Shown here: in pieces, positions 1 through 10,353 of the stretch
How the letters are laid out: the number at the start of each line of letters is the position of its first letter
Position numbering within the stretch: position 1 is the stretch's first letter
From: Diogma glabrata
Lineage: Eukaryota; Arthropoda; Insecta; Diptera; Cylindrotomidae
DNA length: 64,000 nucleotides
Direction: 5' to 3'
NCBI GenBank assembly: GCA_963693315.1
Contig: OY856187.1
Location: 381,537,460 to 381,601,459 of the forward strand
Notes under the pieces: model-generated
What the model was told of the DNA's origin: nothing
The model's database searches: none
The model's input: the letters and a program-made list of their open reading frames with translations, nothing else
Position numbers and translations under genes: made by a program

Positions 1-1047
1 GTTCATGGATATCAAGAAATAAAGTACAGGCAGTGAATGAAAATGTGTTTACTTTCAAGAATTGGTAATTCTAATTTGTTTATACATTTTAATAAGTAAA
101 TTTATTAATTCAATTTTTTATTTAGTCTGAAAAGTATACCCCGAATTCACTGTGGACCAAATACTCCATTTTAAAATCTATCCTAACAGTTTACGAAAAA
201 ATTGATATTTCAAAATATAACCAATTGCTTTCGTTTTTAAAAACAAAATCAAGAGGTTATACGCCAAAAAAATCTCAAGTTTTAACCGGCAATCAGGTTA
301 TGGCTTTCATAAAAGATGCTCCGGATGACGTTTATCTGTTGCATAAGGTAGTTTTGGTTATGTGAGTCTTTGGAGGCTTAAAAAGAGACGAAATGGTAAA
401 AATGTCAGTTGAGGATGTAACTGATAAAGGTTCCGTTTTGATTGTAAAAGTGCCAGAAACTAAAACAGGTACGTCAAAAGGCTTTACAATCATAGATGAA
501 GAAGAAATGGGTGCTATGAAAATAGTCCGACAATATATGAATTTAAGGCCAAATGAAACAAATGGGACACGTTTTTTTCTTACATATAGAAACAGAAAGT
601 GTACAATGCAACCAGTTGGAAAAAATACGATAGGCAGTGTTCCAAACACTATTGCTAAGTTCTTAAAACTAGAAAACCCTCACCAGTTTACTGGTCATTG
701 TTTGAGACGCACTTCGTCTACTCTCTTAATTGAGGGGGTGCGTCTTTTGAAACTCTTAAATTGCACGGCAAATGGAAGAGTGACACTGTAGCACAAGGCT
801 ACATAGAAGAGAGCATCACTTCGAAAAATAGAATTTCCAACATGATTGCAAGTGCTGTAGGTTCATCTGAAGGAGAAACAAGTGCTATTTCTAGTTTTGA
901 AATCATCTCGAATGTTCAAGAACAACCATCAACATCATCAACCTACCCCATATCAAATAAAATGATAACTGTATCGGACAATCTTTCCAGTAAATCTGTT
1001 GATTTTTCTGGCAAGTTTGAAAATTGCCATTTTTACTTCGAAAAGTA
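1..1047 (+). pseudogene. Crypton-like tyrosine recombinase, broken copy 1
   Basis: Family role: tyrosine recombinases (YR) of the Crypton type cut and rejoin DNA in the nucleus through a Tyr nucleophile. Seen: after an apparent intron (65-125) the frame reads through a helical region and a catalytic-domain pattern: Arg in GGLKRDE (about 377-397), the HxxR box GHCLRR (about 692-709), LHGKW, and the Tyr in VAQGYIEES (about 789-815). The C-terminal tail is Ser/Thr-rich and ends in a stop at 1045-1047. Damage: an in-frame TGA just upstream of GGLKRDE, a frameshift at about 735 in a G run after the HxxR box, and a possible shift near 50. The 5' end lies outside the window. It aligns along its length with the gene at 48489-49581, but the two differ in intron position. 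The intron argues against a processed retrocopy. The clade assignment is inference. Confidence 0.72.
65..125 (+). other. Predicted GT-AG intron in YR copy 1
   Basis: It starts with GTAATT and ends in a T-rich tract plus TTTATTTAG. Removing these 61 nt joins ...QEL to SEKYTPNSLW, which matches the corresponding part of the recombinase at 48489. No intron is present here at the position where that second gene has one. Confidence 0.55.
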
Positions 1048-1223
1048 ACATTCTGTATTGAAAATTTTGATTTAATTTGAATAAAAATTATTAATTAATA
1101 AACATTTTTTAAAACTTTTTAAATTAAAAGCAAAAATACAATTTACGACAAAAACAAACTGTCTAGTATTCCATGAGGATAAACATTTTGAAGTTTAAAA
1201 TATTATTTTAGTGTATTAAGAGC

Positions 1224-1260
1224 GGGCGTTATGAATTCATAATGCCCTCTCATAACGCCC
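1224..1260. repeat. Palindrome plus third half-site downstream of YR copy 1
   Basis: GGGCGTTAT (1224-1232) and ATAATGCCC (1239-1247) form a near-perfect inverted pair around GAATTC. A third half-site, ATAACGCCC, follows at 1252-1260. It begins 177 bp after the recombinase stop codon. The other recombinase gene has the same arrangement with a different half-site sequence at 49711-49743. Confidence 0.6.
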
Positions 1261-1624
1261 CGGTTTTTATGGATGCGTTTATATATCGCGTATCCAAGAC
1301 TTTATAATAACATTATATGCATGTGAAGCATAAATAAAATTTAATACTATGAATATTTTGGTTGTCGATGGTTATCTATTACTTTATATCTGTATTAAAT
1401 TGTGAATGAACGTGCAAGTATGATATTTTTAAATTAATTAAAATTTATAATTAATTGTTGAATATGTTCTTTGCTTCAACCTCAGAATCAAAATAATCAA
1501 TTACGACGGTGAAGAGCAAGATGAGAATATTTCTGATTCTAAACAAGCAAAACAGGTCAAAGAAACATATTTTTATTTATTTTATTTTTGATATTTTTGA
1601 AACTAAACATCATTAGGAATTAGG

Positions 1625-2480
1625 ATAAAAGCTGGAACGTCTCGTTGTTGTTGTTGTAGCGACAGTTTTGGTGCTAGTCCTCCGGCTCCATGTCCAGGTT
1701 CAGGAACTCTGCTACTGCTTTTGGGCGGTACCACAAATCTTCCTTCGTCAGGTTAGTTGAATTTTTAGGACATCTGAATAGGTGGTCTATATCATGCGGC
1801 GTGCCCTCACATTCGGGACACTTGTCAATAATTCCAGGTTCAACTCTGCTCATGTAGTTGTTTAGAATGTGTGACCAATCGGATCTAAGTGGAGCTAGGA
1901 TGGATCTGGTGCTACGGGGCAATTTTGTTTAGAACTCGATTTGGGGCGTAGTTCCTTATCACGTCTTCAACAGCTTTTGTATGAAGTGCTTTTAAGCCTG
2001 TTCTATAAGTAATCACGTCGATGTTACCTGTTACTTGATGGTCTCTAACCTCATGCAGAAAGCATCTAGCAGTTTTCCTTATGTCTTAGGTGGTTCAATT
2101 TTCAAAATGGTATCATTACAAGGATGCTGCTCTTGGTGACAGGCCAATAGATATTGTTTAGTTAGCATTTCATTATGTTCACGGACTGGGAGTATGTGAC
2201 ATTCATCGTGCAGGTGATCTCGATGGGCCATCAAATGACATCCGGTCGCAGTTCGCAGGGCTGCGTTTTGTGTTGTTTGTAACTTCTTCCAGTGCGTATC
2301 CGCAACTTGGGGTGTCCATATGGGTGCAGCATAATTTTTTATACGTTGTAATTATTGTATTTTTATCCTTGCCCCATGAACTACCCGCTAGTGCTTTCAA
2401 TGCATTATTCCTGTTCTTTAGTCTGGAGTTCACTTGTAGTGCATGAGCATTAAATTTAAGCGGGACGTCTCGTGATTAAA
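1625..2480 (-). pseudogene. LINE fragment: post-RT C-terminal region
   Basis: Read on the minus strand, 2433 down to about 2200 gives RLKNRNNALKALAGSSWGKDK, the thumb region that follows the reverse transcriptase (RT) core in I/Jockey-group LINEs. It continues out of frame through HDECHILPVREHNEML. At 1922-1674 it ends in the usual C-terminal Cys/His motif, CPECEGTPHDIDHLFRCP. The order is correct for a LINE 3' end, but frameshifts separate the blocks and no endonuclease (EN) or RT catalytic core is present. It is a 5'-truncated, decayed copy with no clear poly(A). Other LINEs in the window have different C-terminal sequences, so it is another family. Confidence 0.7.
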
Positions 2481-2927
2481 TATTTGGAATGATAAACAAC
2501 TAAATTATTTTAAAACTAAATAGCAATCAGCAGTGGATTAATGTTGCTAGCGACGTAATGTGGGATAGGATGCCAGTGGAGTTCAAAAGTAGAACCGTTA
2601 AATTTAGATAATACTAAACATTTCGGTGAAGTGGAAATCATGTTCTGTCAAAGCCCGTGGCTCGAACAAAGAAAATTTACAATAATCAATGAGAAGAAGC
2701 AGATTCCCATTCTAAAGCTGGAGAAATAATAAAAATTAGTTGAAACATATAATTCCTTAAACTTTCGATGTGGCTAATAAATAGTATTTAAATAGCACAG
2801 TAAACAAATTTAATATTATATATTTTATAATTAAAAACGCTAACCCATTCAGTAATTTTGAAAAATTAATTGATGTTCAGAAAAAAGTACATTAAATTTC
2901 AAATTTTCATTGCATTCACGATTTTTA

Positions 2928-3790
2928 GTCCCACTTGTCGCAAGGCTTATCTCTACAGAAATACGACGAATTATATTTGGAAAACTGTTAAATACAGCTT
3001 GTAAAAGTTCAATTACCATTGATAAAGCTTTAACTATTTCAAATAAAAGCGTTTTGGTAGCTTATTTGAAATCTGAAATTCAAGATTAATCTAACTATAA
3101 CTTTTAACTATAATTTCCAACTATACCTATAACTTTTTATTAATCTTGTCAAATTAGAAGGTACAACATTAAAAATAATTTTTAATACCTTAATATCAGT
3201 TTCGAAAAACATCCCGAGCAGTAATTTGTCAGGGGTCAAGTAAGGTCCTGATCAGGTTTGCCCTAGTCCGGATCAGGCATTGGTAGGGCAGCCTGCTTGG
3301 GCCCTGATCATAAGTGTAACGCTTTTGCTAAAAAAATTACAATCGAAAAAATTAAAACATACATATCACCTTAATCACTATTATTATTATAGCCTTTCAG
3401 CCAAGAAGCGATAACTACAACATACATGAAACGATTTTAACTATATATTTCTGATCACGCCCTGACTGTATATACGTTTTCCCTAACTAATTTCTGCTCG
3501 GGATGGTTTTCATAAAAAAGATTTATATGAAAAACTTTTTGAATTTTGCTCAGACGATGCTAGCGTAAAAATCTAAAGTTTCTGCAAGAATTTTAGAACA
3601 TTTTCCAAATATTAGCAATTGACATTGTTTAGCTCATCGTATTTAGTTAACTCTAGATGATGTCATCAAAGATGTAAATGAAGTAAATAACTTTAGATAC
3701 TTTTTCGATAAACTTTATTCGTATTTTCGTACTTCAAAAAAACATTAGCCAGAATTATGTGAAGCCTGGACTTTTCAATTCATAAATTCG
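2928..3790 (+). pseudogene. hAT transposase relic (KIAA1586/ZMYM-like), split by a MITE
   Basis: hAT transposases excise and insert DNA elements through an RNase-H-like DDE domain. Seen: VPLVARLISTEIRRIIFGK then SSITIDKALTISNKSVLVAYL, where the first catalytic-Asp box expected in this family (IIIDES) reads IDKA. After an insertion at 3213-3502 the frame continues as GFHKKDLYEKLFEFCSDDASV, an HCLAHRI-like box and NNFRYFFDKLYSYFRTS. Joining across the insertion gives an unbroken EKHGFHKKD. Several frameshifts and stops occur, and both ends of the protein are missing. It is a decayed internal fragment. Related C-terminal debris lies at 27700-27935. Confidence 0.65.
3213..3502. mobile_element. 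290-bp MITE, TIR CCCGAGCAG, 2-bp AT target duplication
   Basis: Left end CCCGAGCAGTAATT and right end AATTTCTGCTCGGG form terminal inverted repeats (TIRs) of about 14 bp. AT flanks both sides (3211-3212 and 3503-3504). Removing the element plus one AT restores an open hAT reading frame, so the boundaries are exact. It has no coding capacity. A 2-bp duplication fits few superfamilies (mariner uses TA; ISL2EU/IS4EU is one candidate). The superfamily is not assigned. Confidence 0.8.
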
Positions 3791-3799
3791 AATATCTTA

Positions 3800-4978
3800 T
3801 CTAAATATCATCATCATGATCATTTTCTTTTATTAATCCTTGCTAAATATCATATCTGCTACTTATCTGCGTTTAACAAAACTCTGTTGTGCTCACGAAT
3901 TCTGCCAGGTGACGTTTGTAGAGTTGAGGTGGGTTGTCGGGAAGTCGGGACTTGACAGGTCAGACAGTTAAACCGACTGCGTTACCAGCAAAGGCCGGCA
4001 CCTCATAACTCACCCTATATTCCTCATTCTCCAACTATAATATTACCTGCTTCGCGTTATATAAGTTTTGTTCAACATGTATCTAAAATAATCAGTTGCA
4101 AATGTGATGAATCTTTTATTGTCTGGCGTGTAGTTTTCCTAAACTCATTTCATTGTGTTTATGTTTTGTTTTCATTTTAAGGTATATAACCTAATATACA
4201 ATACTATTTTAATTTTTTTCTCCAAACGAAAATAAAGAAATAAGGAAATGATGACGCACTTAGCATTTTATAAACAAAAAAATATATCATATTGAACGTA
4301 ATCATATACATAGCTTTCCTTTGTAAAGTTTTTTTATTTATACTTAAATTTATACTTTTTTTAGCCATAAAATAGAAATTATTATTTAATGCTAGCACAT
4401 TTTCACAATTTTGAGCAGTTCATGTTGAAGTAATATAAAATTCGGTTCGAATTAGATTTTAAATGAATAGTCAGTTTTTTGATTTGAAACCAAAAATATT
4501 TATATTTTTTGAACAGTTAGTTTTTGATTTTCAAAAGAAAAATTATTAAATATATAATTCGGTTCAGTTTAATAATTCATTAAAGTAGTTATTGTTTGAT
4601 ACATAAATCCAAAAGAAAATTAATAAAAATTAAAATGGATTAGACATTTCTCTTAGATTCGTTAGTTAAGGATTGTATTATACAATCGAATTTTTAAAAT
4701 AAAATATTTGTGTTGATAAATATGTTTTGTTAATAAAAAAAGTTTGTTTAAAATTAAAGAAAAAGAGAATTTCTATCTTGAAAAATAAATTGGTCCTAAA
4801 TTCGTAATTAAACTGTATCTGTTGGTGTAAAATAAAGCGGAAAAATTAAGAATTTCAAGCATACCTAATACTTGATATTCAAGAAAGCGGAACATATATA
4901 TCTTTGCTGAAAGAATTTTCGGACATGCCATTAAATATGCTTGCATGGTACAATTGAACCAACATTATACGCAGATAG
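3800..4978. other. No recognised feature
   Basis: AT-rich sequence with one GC-richer patch at about 3895-4010. The short open frames are low-complexity and unsupported. Confidence 0.5.
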
Positions 4979-5700
4979 TATTTTTTTTTTTTTTTTAATA
5001 AAATGTGTTGTGTAATAGGGTTTAGAATATGTGTCACAACAACACATAAATACCTTTTAAGACCTAGGTCTAGACCTGGGTCCCACAACAACTGGCGTTC
5101 TGAGGTGTAGATTAACGCTTTTTTTAAACATCTGTGGGTTGAAGCCACCTGAGACTAAGTGTTCTGCGATCTGCCAGTATGACAGCGCGGGATCTTTACC
5201 GTTTCACTGGTTGCGGCAGCCGATTGCCGAGTGGAACGGGGGTAAGAATAAGTTTGAGGCATGATGCCGCTGATTTCATCTGAGCACTGCTGATGACGAT
5301 ATTTGTAAAAAAACAACGAGGTCAGCAACAGTGCGACGATGTTGTAGGGAATCAAGTTTTGATGTCAAAGTTCGATCACCTACAATTCGTATAGCTCGCT
5401 TTTGAACAGAGTCCAAGAGGGCCAAGATGGAAACAGAGGCAGCACCCCAAACTTGACAGCAGTACTCCATACAGGGACGAATATAGGACTTATAAACATG
5501 GAGCAATTGGTATGGAGTGAAAATTTTTTTGCATCTATTTAGGAGGCCGAGTTTTTTAGACGCGCTTTTTGCCATCGCCATTACATGATCGTTTCAGAGT
5601 AGGTCATTTGAAACTGTGACACCCAATAAACGAATATTTTTACATTCACCTATTGGTTCATTTGATTTTCCGTTCAATTTTACAGTATAAAACTTATAAC
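4979..5700 (-). pseudogene. LINE family B, 3' fragment with poly(A)
   Basis: On the minus strand from 5700 the frame reads IRLLGVTVSND, then MAKSASKKLGLLNRCKKIF, YIRPCMEYCCQVWG, LDSVQKRAIRIVGD and HRRTVADL. This is the conserved region after the RT core in Jockey/LOA-type elements. After frameshifts it reaches a 3' UTR containing GTTGTTGTGACACATATT and ends in an A tail (the T run on the plus strand near 4981-4997). The same protein blocks and tail occur at 29405-30652, and the tail alone at 39235-39300 and 59862-59934. It is a 5'-truncated dead copy with at least one internal stop and frameshifts near 5300. Confidence 0.8.
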
Positions 5701-5828
5701 GTTATTATAATAATAAAATTACCAAGAAATCCGATAAAGCATATATGCAGAAGAGTTGTCGGCTTACTGGGGGATAAAATTATAGTTCGAGCATCATTTA
5801 TCCAATTTTAAATCGAAGTGTCTATTGA

Positions 5829-6282
5829 CACCCACCACGGAAAAATCCGTAACTCTAATTTCAACCATAGAGACACGGACATTTTTAAAGAAATGAGCCG
5901 AATGAAGCTTTATCCGTTTGGCACCCACCACGGAAAAATCCGTAACTCTAATTTCAACCATAGAGACACGGACATTTTAAAAGAAATGAGCCGAATGAAG
6001 CTTTATCCGTTTGGCACCCACCACGGAAAAATCCGTAACTCTAATTGCAACCATAGAGACACGGACATTTTTAAAGAAATGATCCGAATGAAGCTTTATC
6101 CGTTTGGCACCCACCACGGAAAAATCCGTAACTCAACCATAGAGACACGGACATTTTTAAAGAAATGAGCCGAATGAAGCTTTATTCGTTTGGCACCCAC
6201 CACGGAAAAATCCGTAAATCTAATTTCAACCATAGAGACACGGATATTTTAAAAGAAAGGAACCGAATGAAGCTTTATCCCT
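5829..6282. repeat. 93-bp tandem repeat, five units
   Basis: Units begin CACCCACCACGG at 5829, 5922, 6015, 6108 and 6194 (spacing 93, 93, 93, 86). Each contains a CACGGAAAAATCCGT palindrome and an AGAGACACGGA motif. Units are nearly identical except for small deletions in the fourth. Inverted, more diverged relatives lie at 17417-17895. Confidence 0.95.
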
Positions 6283-6324
6283 GTCTCTAATATCAGCCGT
6301 GAATATTACAATAATAAGCCTTAA

Positions 6325-6397
6325 CTCACGGATGAATACTGTCCACGGATAAATACCATCCACGGACAAATATCATCCACGGACAAATACCACCTAC
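6325..6397. repeat. 17-bp minisatellite TCCACGGACAAATACCA
   Basis: TCCACGG recurs at 6342, 6359 and 6376 with AAATAYCA between, plus degenerate copies on each side. It shares the CACGGA core with the adjacent 93-bp repeat and probably derives from the same repeat system. Confidence 0.75.
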
Positions 6398-6399
6398 AG

Positions 6400-7205
6400 A
6401 TAAAATCTGACATATATGCCATTTCTAATCCCATATATTTTTTTCATTCATTTAGAACGAATTATACAAAAAATTTATTAATCAATAATTTGATTGTAAG
6501 AATAACCTTAGTAATAAAGAATTGATGAAACTGCTATGAGTATATCTCGGAATTTATTCTCTGACTCTTATTTTAAGCTTGCTGATAGTGTACCACGTTA
6601 CACGAGTGACTAATATCCGTGGCAATTGGACGCGGATGATTAAAAATTCAAAATTTGAATTGAAAAATTCAAATATATGTTTACTATCAATAATAATTTA
6701 GCAACAACATTATATTTTTCCTAAAAATAAAATAAAATAAAATAGATAAAAAAAATTGTTCATAAATGATTCAGGTAAAAAATTAAGTTTTAACGCTATT
6801 ATGAAGCACAAGCATAAAAAAAAGTAAATTCTTTTTTATTCGCCTACATATTAAAGTGTTGTTACTTTATTACTGTGATTTGCGGCTTTAAAGTATCACT
6901 TTTCAACTATTTATTTTATTGTCATAGCTACGTCCAAAAAATTAAAAAGCATTTGTATTTGTTTATATTCTATGAAAAATAAAATTTTTTATCAAAGCAA
7001 CCCTTAAATTCAAAATTTCATTATCCAATTAAAATAGTTGTTATCATTTGTTGTCATAGCTACACAATAATTTGGAAAAAATAATAAATATTTTGTCAAA
7101 GGTTACTTGTTCCACATATTTTTATTTTAAAATTTATGAAAATTTATAATTTTAATTTAGAACAAACAAATTTTCTTAAAATATTTTGCTTGCGGCGAAT
7201 AAAAA
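6400..7205. other. No recognised feature
   Basis: AT-rich DNA with short A and T runs. One isolated TATCCGTGG motif near 6615 may be an outlier of the adjacent repeat family. No coding or RNA signal seen. Confidence 0.5.
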
Positions 7206-7338
7206 ATAGTATATGATGCACGGACGTAAGCTATTTTGGACTTAATGTGGGTGCAAATCTCGGCTAGCGCCTCGATTTGCAAACTCCACATCCGTCCAAA
7301 ATCTTTAGCTTTACGTCCTAGCATCATAATGTACTATT
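7206..7338. mobile_element. Foldback/MITE-like inverted repeat, 133 bp
   Basis: Left arm 7206-7263 and right arm 7269-7338 are imperfect reverse complements. Shared blocks include GATGC, GGACGTAA, TTTTGGAC, ATGTGG and TTTGCAAATC. The loop is only a few bases. No target duplication is evident. The arms could form a long cruciform or RNA hairpin. Confidence 0.65.
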
Positions 7339-7339
7339 A

Positions 7340-8327
7340 AGAAAATAATTTTATCATTTTGACACTTACGTTACTTTAGAATGTTTTTAACGGTTATTTA
7401 AAATTGTTTACAATTAAAAAGTAATGTAAGATAAAATATCTTTTCAGTATCATAAATTTCGATAGAAATTGGCGAGTTTTTTAATACAACAAAAAAATTA
7501 CTGAAAAAAAAAACTCAAACTAAAATTTTGACGAGCACTTATCTTACAGCTAACCATGAAAAAATCCAATTTCGAATTCCTTTATTTCACCATTGTAATA
7601 ATATTATAGTCATTATATGGCTCAAAGCATATAAATATTCTTTAAATCTGAAATTGTAACATATTTTAAAACTAAAAAACTGAAAAAAACAACGGAAATA
7701 ATTTAATATTTATGGAATGAGATTTTATTTTCACTTAAAATTCGCCGTAGTTACATAATTTTTAATAGAGATGGCATTGATTTCCTTTTTTCGAAATACA
7801 TTTTACATTCCTACTTTCCGAAACTACCTTTCCTATTTAAAAATTTTGACAGCTAATTTGTATTTTGAAAACATTCATAAATATTATTTCTTCCAAATCA
7901 AGGTTGCTTTTGTTATTTTTAATATAATTATTATCTTAAATTACTACAGTTAACTGAAAAGAAAAAGTTAAGTTAAACTTAAATGATTAATAATTGTATC
8001 GTATCGTATAATTGTATAGTATCAAGTATGTGTGGAATTATGTTTTATTTTCTAGTTTGTAACAAGTGCGACGTATTTCTTCAAATTAATAGTGAATCAG
8101 CAAACTCTAATAAGCTACCATCTGTTAAAAATTATATTTTGTGACTGGAATTCCAACTTTAGCTTTGTTAGAACGTTTGCTTAAGTTTTGTTTATTTATA
8201 AGATCAGTAGATCTATAATATCACGGTCTGTACAACATCTACTCTCCGAAACACACATACTAGATATTAGATAACAATAATAGGTGTGTAACTTGTTAAT
8301 TATATTTAATTTCACTTTTTCTTTTTA
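7340..8327. other. No recognised feature
   Basis: AT-rich. A 60-codon open frame at 7771-7953 is hydrophobic and low-complexity with no supporting signal. TTTGTAACAAGTGCG at 8056-8070 recurs at 10362-10376. Confidence 0.45.
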
Positions 8328-8834
8328 GTTATTTTAATTATGACCGTTGAACCCGGTTTTGGTGGTCAAACATTTATGAGTGAAACTCATATGATGGTAT
8401 CGAACCCAGATCAGTGGATAGAACCAATGGCCGATGCTGGTGTTGATCAATATACTTTTCATGTTGAACCGGTTCAAACAATTGTTGCAGAAGTTTCAAG
8501 GAAAGTTAAAGACGCTGGAATGAAGGTTTTAGCTTTAAAACCATGCACTCCGGTTGAGCTTGTGAAAGAGTACATTCCCTTAGCTGATATGATTTTAATT
8601 ATGACCGTTGAACCCGGTTTCGGGGGTCAAAATTTATGAGTGATATTATGCAAAAAGTGGAATGGCCACGTTAAGATTACCCCAACATCAGATATAGAGG
8701 TTGATGGAGGAGTTGGACCAGAAACAATTAATGAGTGTGCTAAAGCTGGAGCAAATATGATTGTTGCTGGTACAGCAATTATTCGGGCTACTAATCAAAA
8801 AGATGTAATATCACTTTTAAAAATTCTTCAGTAG
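8328..8834 (+). pseudogene. Rpe: Ribulose-phosphate 3-epimerase pseudogene, rearranged
   Basis: Rpe interconverts ribulose-5-phosphate and xylulose-5-phosphate in the cytosolic pentose phosphate pathway. Seen, in order: MTVEPGFGGQTFM, joined directly to ETHMMVSNPDQWIEPMADAG, DQYTFHVEPV, GMKVLALKPCTPVE, then MTVEPGFGGQ again, and after a frameshift SDIEVDGGVGPETINECAKAGANMIVAGTAI up to a stop at 8832-8834. In the intact enzyme THMMV lies upstream of TVEPGFGG, so the first block is out of order. This looks like the junction between two tandem copies, with a repeat period of about 258 bp. The N-terminal third, including the metal-binding VMDGHFVPN-type motif, is absent. Damage: a 1-nt loss at about 8632, a second shift near 8670, and a lost codon in the GLAIKPG region. 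A T-rich tract plus TTTTTAG just upstream resembles a 3' splice site. No functional product is expected. Confidence 0.88.
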
Positions 8835-8900
8835 TTTACACTGGTAGTCTCATAAATATGTTATTGTTCCTAATTTTAAGATGATTTGTTAACTTGGGCT

Positions 8901-9488
8901 GGATATGGATTTAGATATGGATATGGATGTGGATATGGATATGGATATAAATATGGATGTTGATGTGAATATAGATGCAGATATAGATATGGATATGGAT
9001 GAGGATATGGATTGGACTTCGTATGGATATGGCATGGACATGAATTGGATATGTATTAAATACAGATTGGATATTGATTTGATATGGGTTGAATATGGGA
9101 TTGTATATGGATTGGATATGGATTGGCTATAGATTGGGCATGAATTGGATATGGATTGGATATGAATTGAGTATGGATTGAATATGGATTGGAGATCTAT
9201 TGGATATGGATTGGATATGGATTGGATATGGATTAGATATGGATTGAATATGGAATGGATATGTATTGGATATGAATTGGATATGGATTAGATATGGATT
9301 GGATATAGATTGGGTATGAATTGGATATGGATTGGATATGGATTGGATATGGATTGGATATGGATTGGATATGAATTGAATATGGATTGGATATGGATTG
9401 GATATGGATTGGATATGTATTAGATATGGAATGGATGTGGATTGGATAATAATTGAAAAGGGATTAGTAATGGATTAAAAATTGGATA
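8901..9488. repeat. Minisatellite of GGATATGGATTG units
   Basis: About 590 bp of degenerate GGATAT and GGATTGGATATG units. The first part is richer in GATATGGATGTGG variants, the rest in a 12-bp unit. It starts about 65 bp after the epimerase pseudogene stop. The frame encoding MDMD repeats is a by-product of the repeat. Confidence 0.93.
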
Positions 9489-9845
9489 TTGATGTTATAT
9501 TTTTTTTATATAGACCAACAAAAACAAATGTTATCAACGGAAAAAACATTAAAAATGTAAATTCAGCAGTTTTTTTTAAGATGTTTAATACACAATGTAG
9601 GAAAACAAAACAAACAAAAAGAAATGATATCTTTGCGGAAAAAAACATCAAAAATGTAAATACAGCAGTTTTTTAGAGAGATTAGGTACACAACGTAAAA
9701 AAACAAATAAAAAGCAATGACATCTTATCACACGCACATTTCAGCGGTAAGAACGTCAAAGGAACCAAATCGGGAGTTTGTTTTTAGGGTTTAATACACA
9801 ACATAAAAGTACCAAACCAAAGAAATGATACATTTTGATAAGCAA
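9489..9845. repeat. Tandem repeat, about 100-bp unit, three diverged copies
   Basis: Anchors CAGCAGTTTTTT (9564, 9663) and CGGGAGTTTG (9771), each followed by TTAATACACAA-like sequence and preceded by AAAGAAATGATA and AACATHAAAAATGTAAA. Period 99-108 bp. A-rich spacer. No coding signal. Confidence 0.75.
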
Positions 9846-9859
9846 ATTGGATACTGCGA

Positions 9860-10266
9860 CAATAAAAACATTTCATGTAACTATTCAAGCTAAAATTTTC
9901 AATAAACATACCAAGCTACAAAAATGTATGTACATTTTATGAACTAAAACTTAAAAATAAAAAATATATAAACAAATAGTCCCGATGGTCGATACAATTA
10001 AGTTTACAAAGTAGAAATTTATTTTTCTTCGAATTCTAAATGCACAATGCATTATTTGAAACTTAATCTGAAACGAGAGAAGTACAAGCCAAACGCAAAA
10101 ACTCTTTGAAGTGTAAGGGATCTTTTGTCATTAAACGCCCAAAATTAGGCCTTTTAAAAATAAGATACTGTGTACCTTATGCAAGCGCGCGCGTTGCATG
10201 TCTTTCCAAAAAAATAAATTTATTTAGTGTACAGCATATGTTGGTGATAGTAAGAAATAGTAGATT
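9860..10266. other. No recognised feature
   Basis: AT-rich single-copy-looking sequence with a short GCGCGCGC-like patch near 10186. No gene or repeat recognised. Confidence 0.45.
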
Positions 10267-10353
10267 GTATTACTAGTGCGAATACGTTTTCCAAACAAGA
10301 GTTAGTTTGCGGCAAATAACTCGGTTTGGAAAACGCATTCGCACTAGTAATAC
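10267..10353. repeat. Long inverted repeat with CTAGTGCGAA stems
   Basis: Arms 10267-10296 and 10324-10353 are reverse complements over 30 bp with one mismatch. Each carries CTAGTGCGAA/TTCGCACTAG. The 27-nt loop holds a smaller hairpin (GAGTTA...TAACTC). The stem motif resembles the palindromes that flank the recombinase gene at 48489-49581. Confidence 0.85.

Noticed and set aside
3213..3502. Mariner-type MITE
   Set aside because: The restored reading frame shows the duplication is AT rather than TA, and the ends start CCC.
5818..6168. Open frame as a real repeat protein
   Set aside because: Exists because the 93-bp unit is a multiple of three; codon pattern and flanks give no support. Kept only as a low-interest note.
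5829..6282. CRISPR-like array
   Set aside because: Repeats are contiguous with no unique spacers, and the sequence is eukaryotic.
8905..9132. Asp/Met-rich open frame
   Set aside because: Translation of the GGATAT minisatellite.
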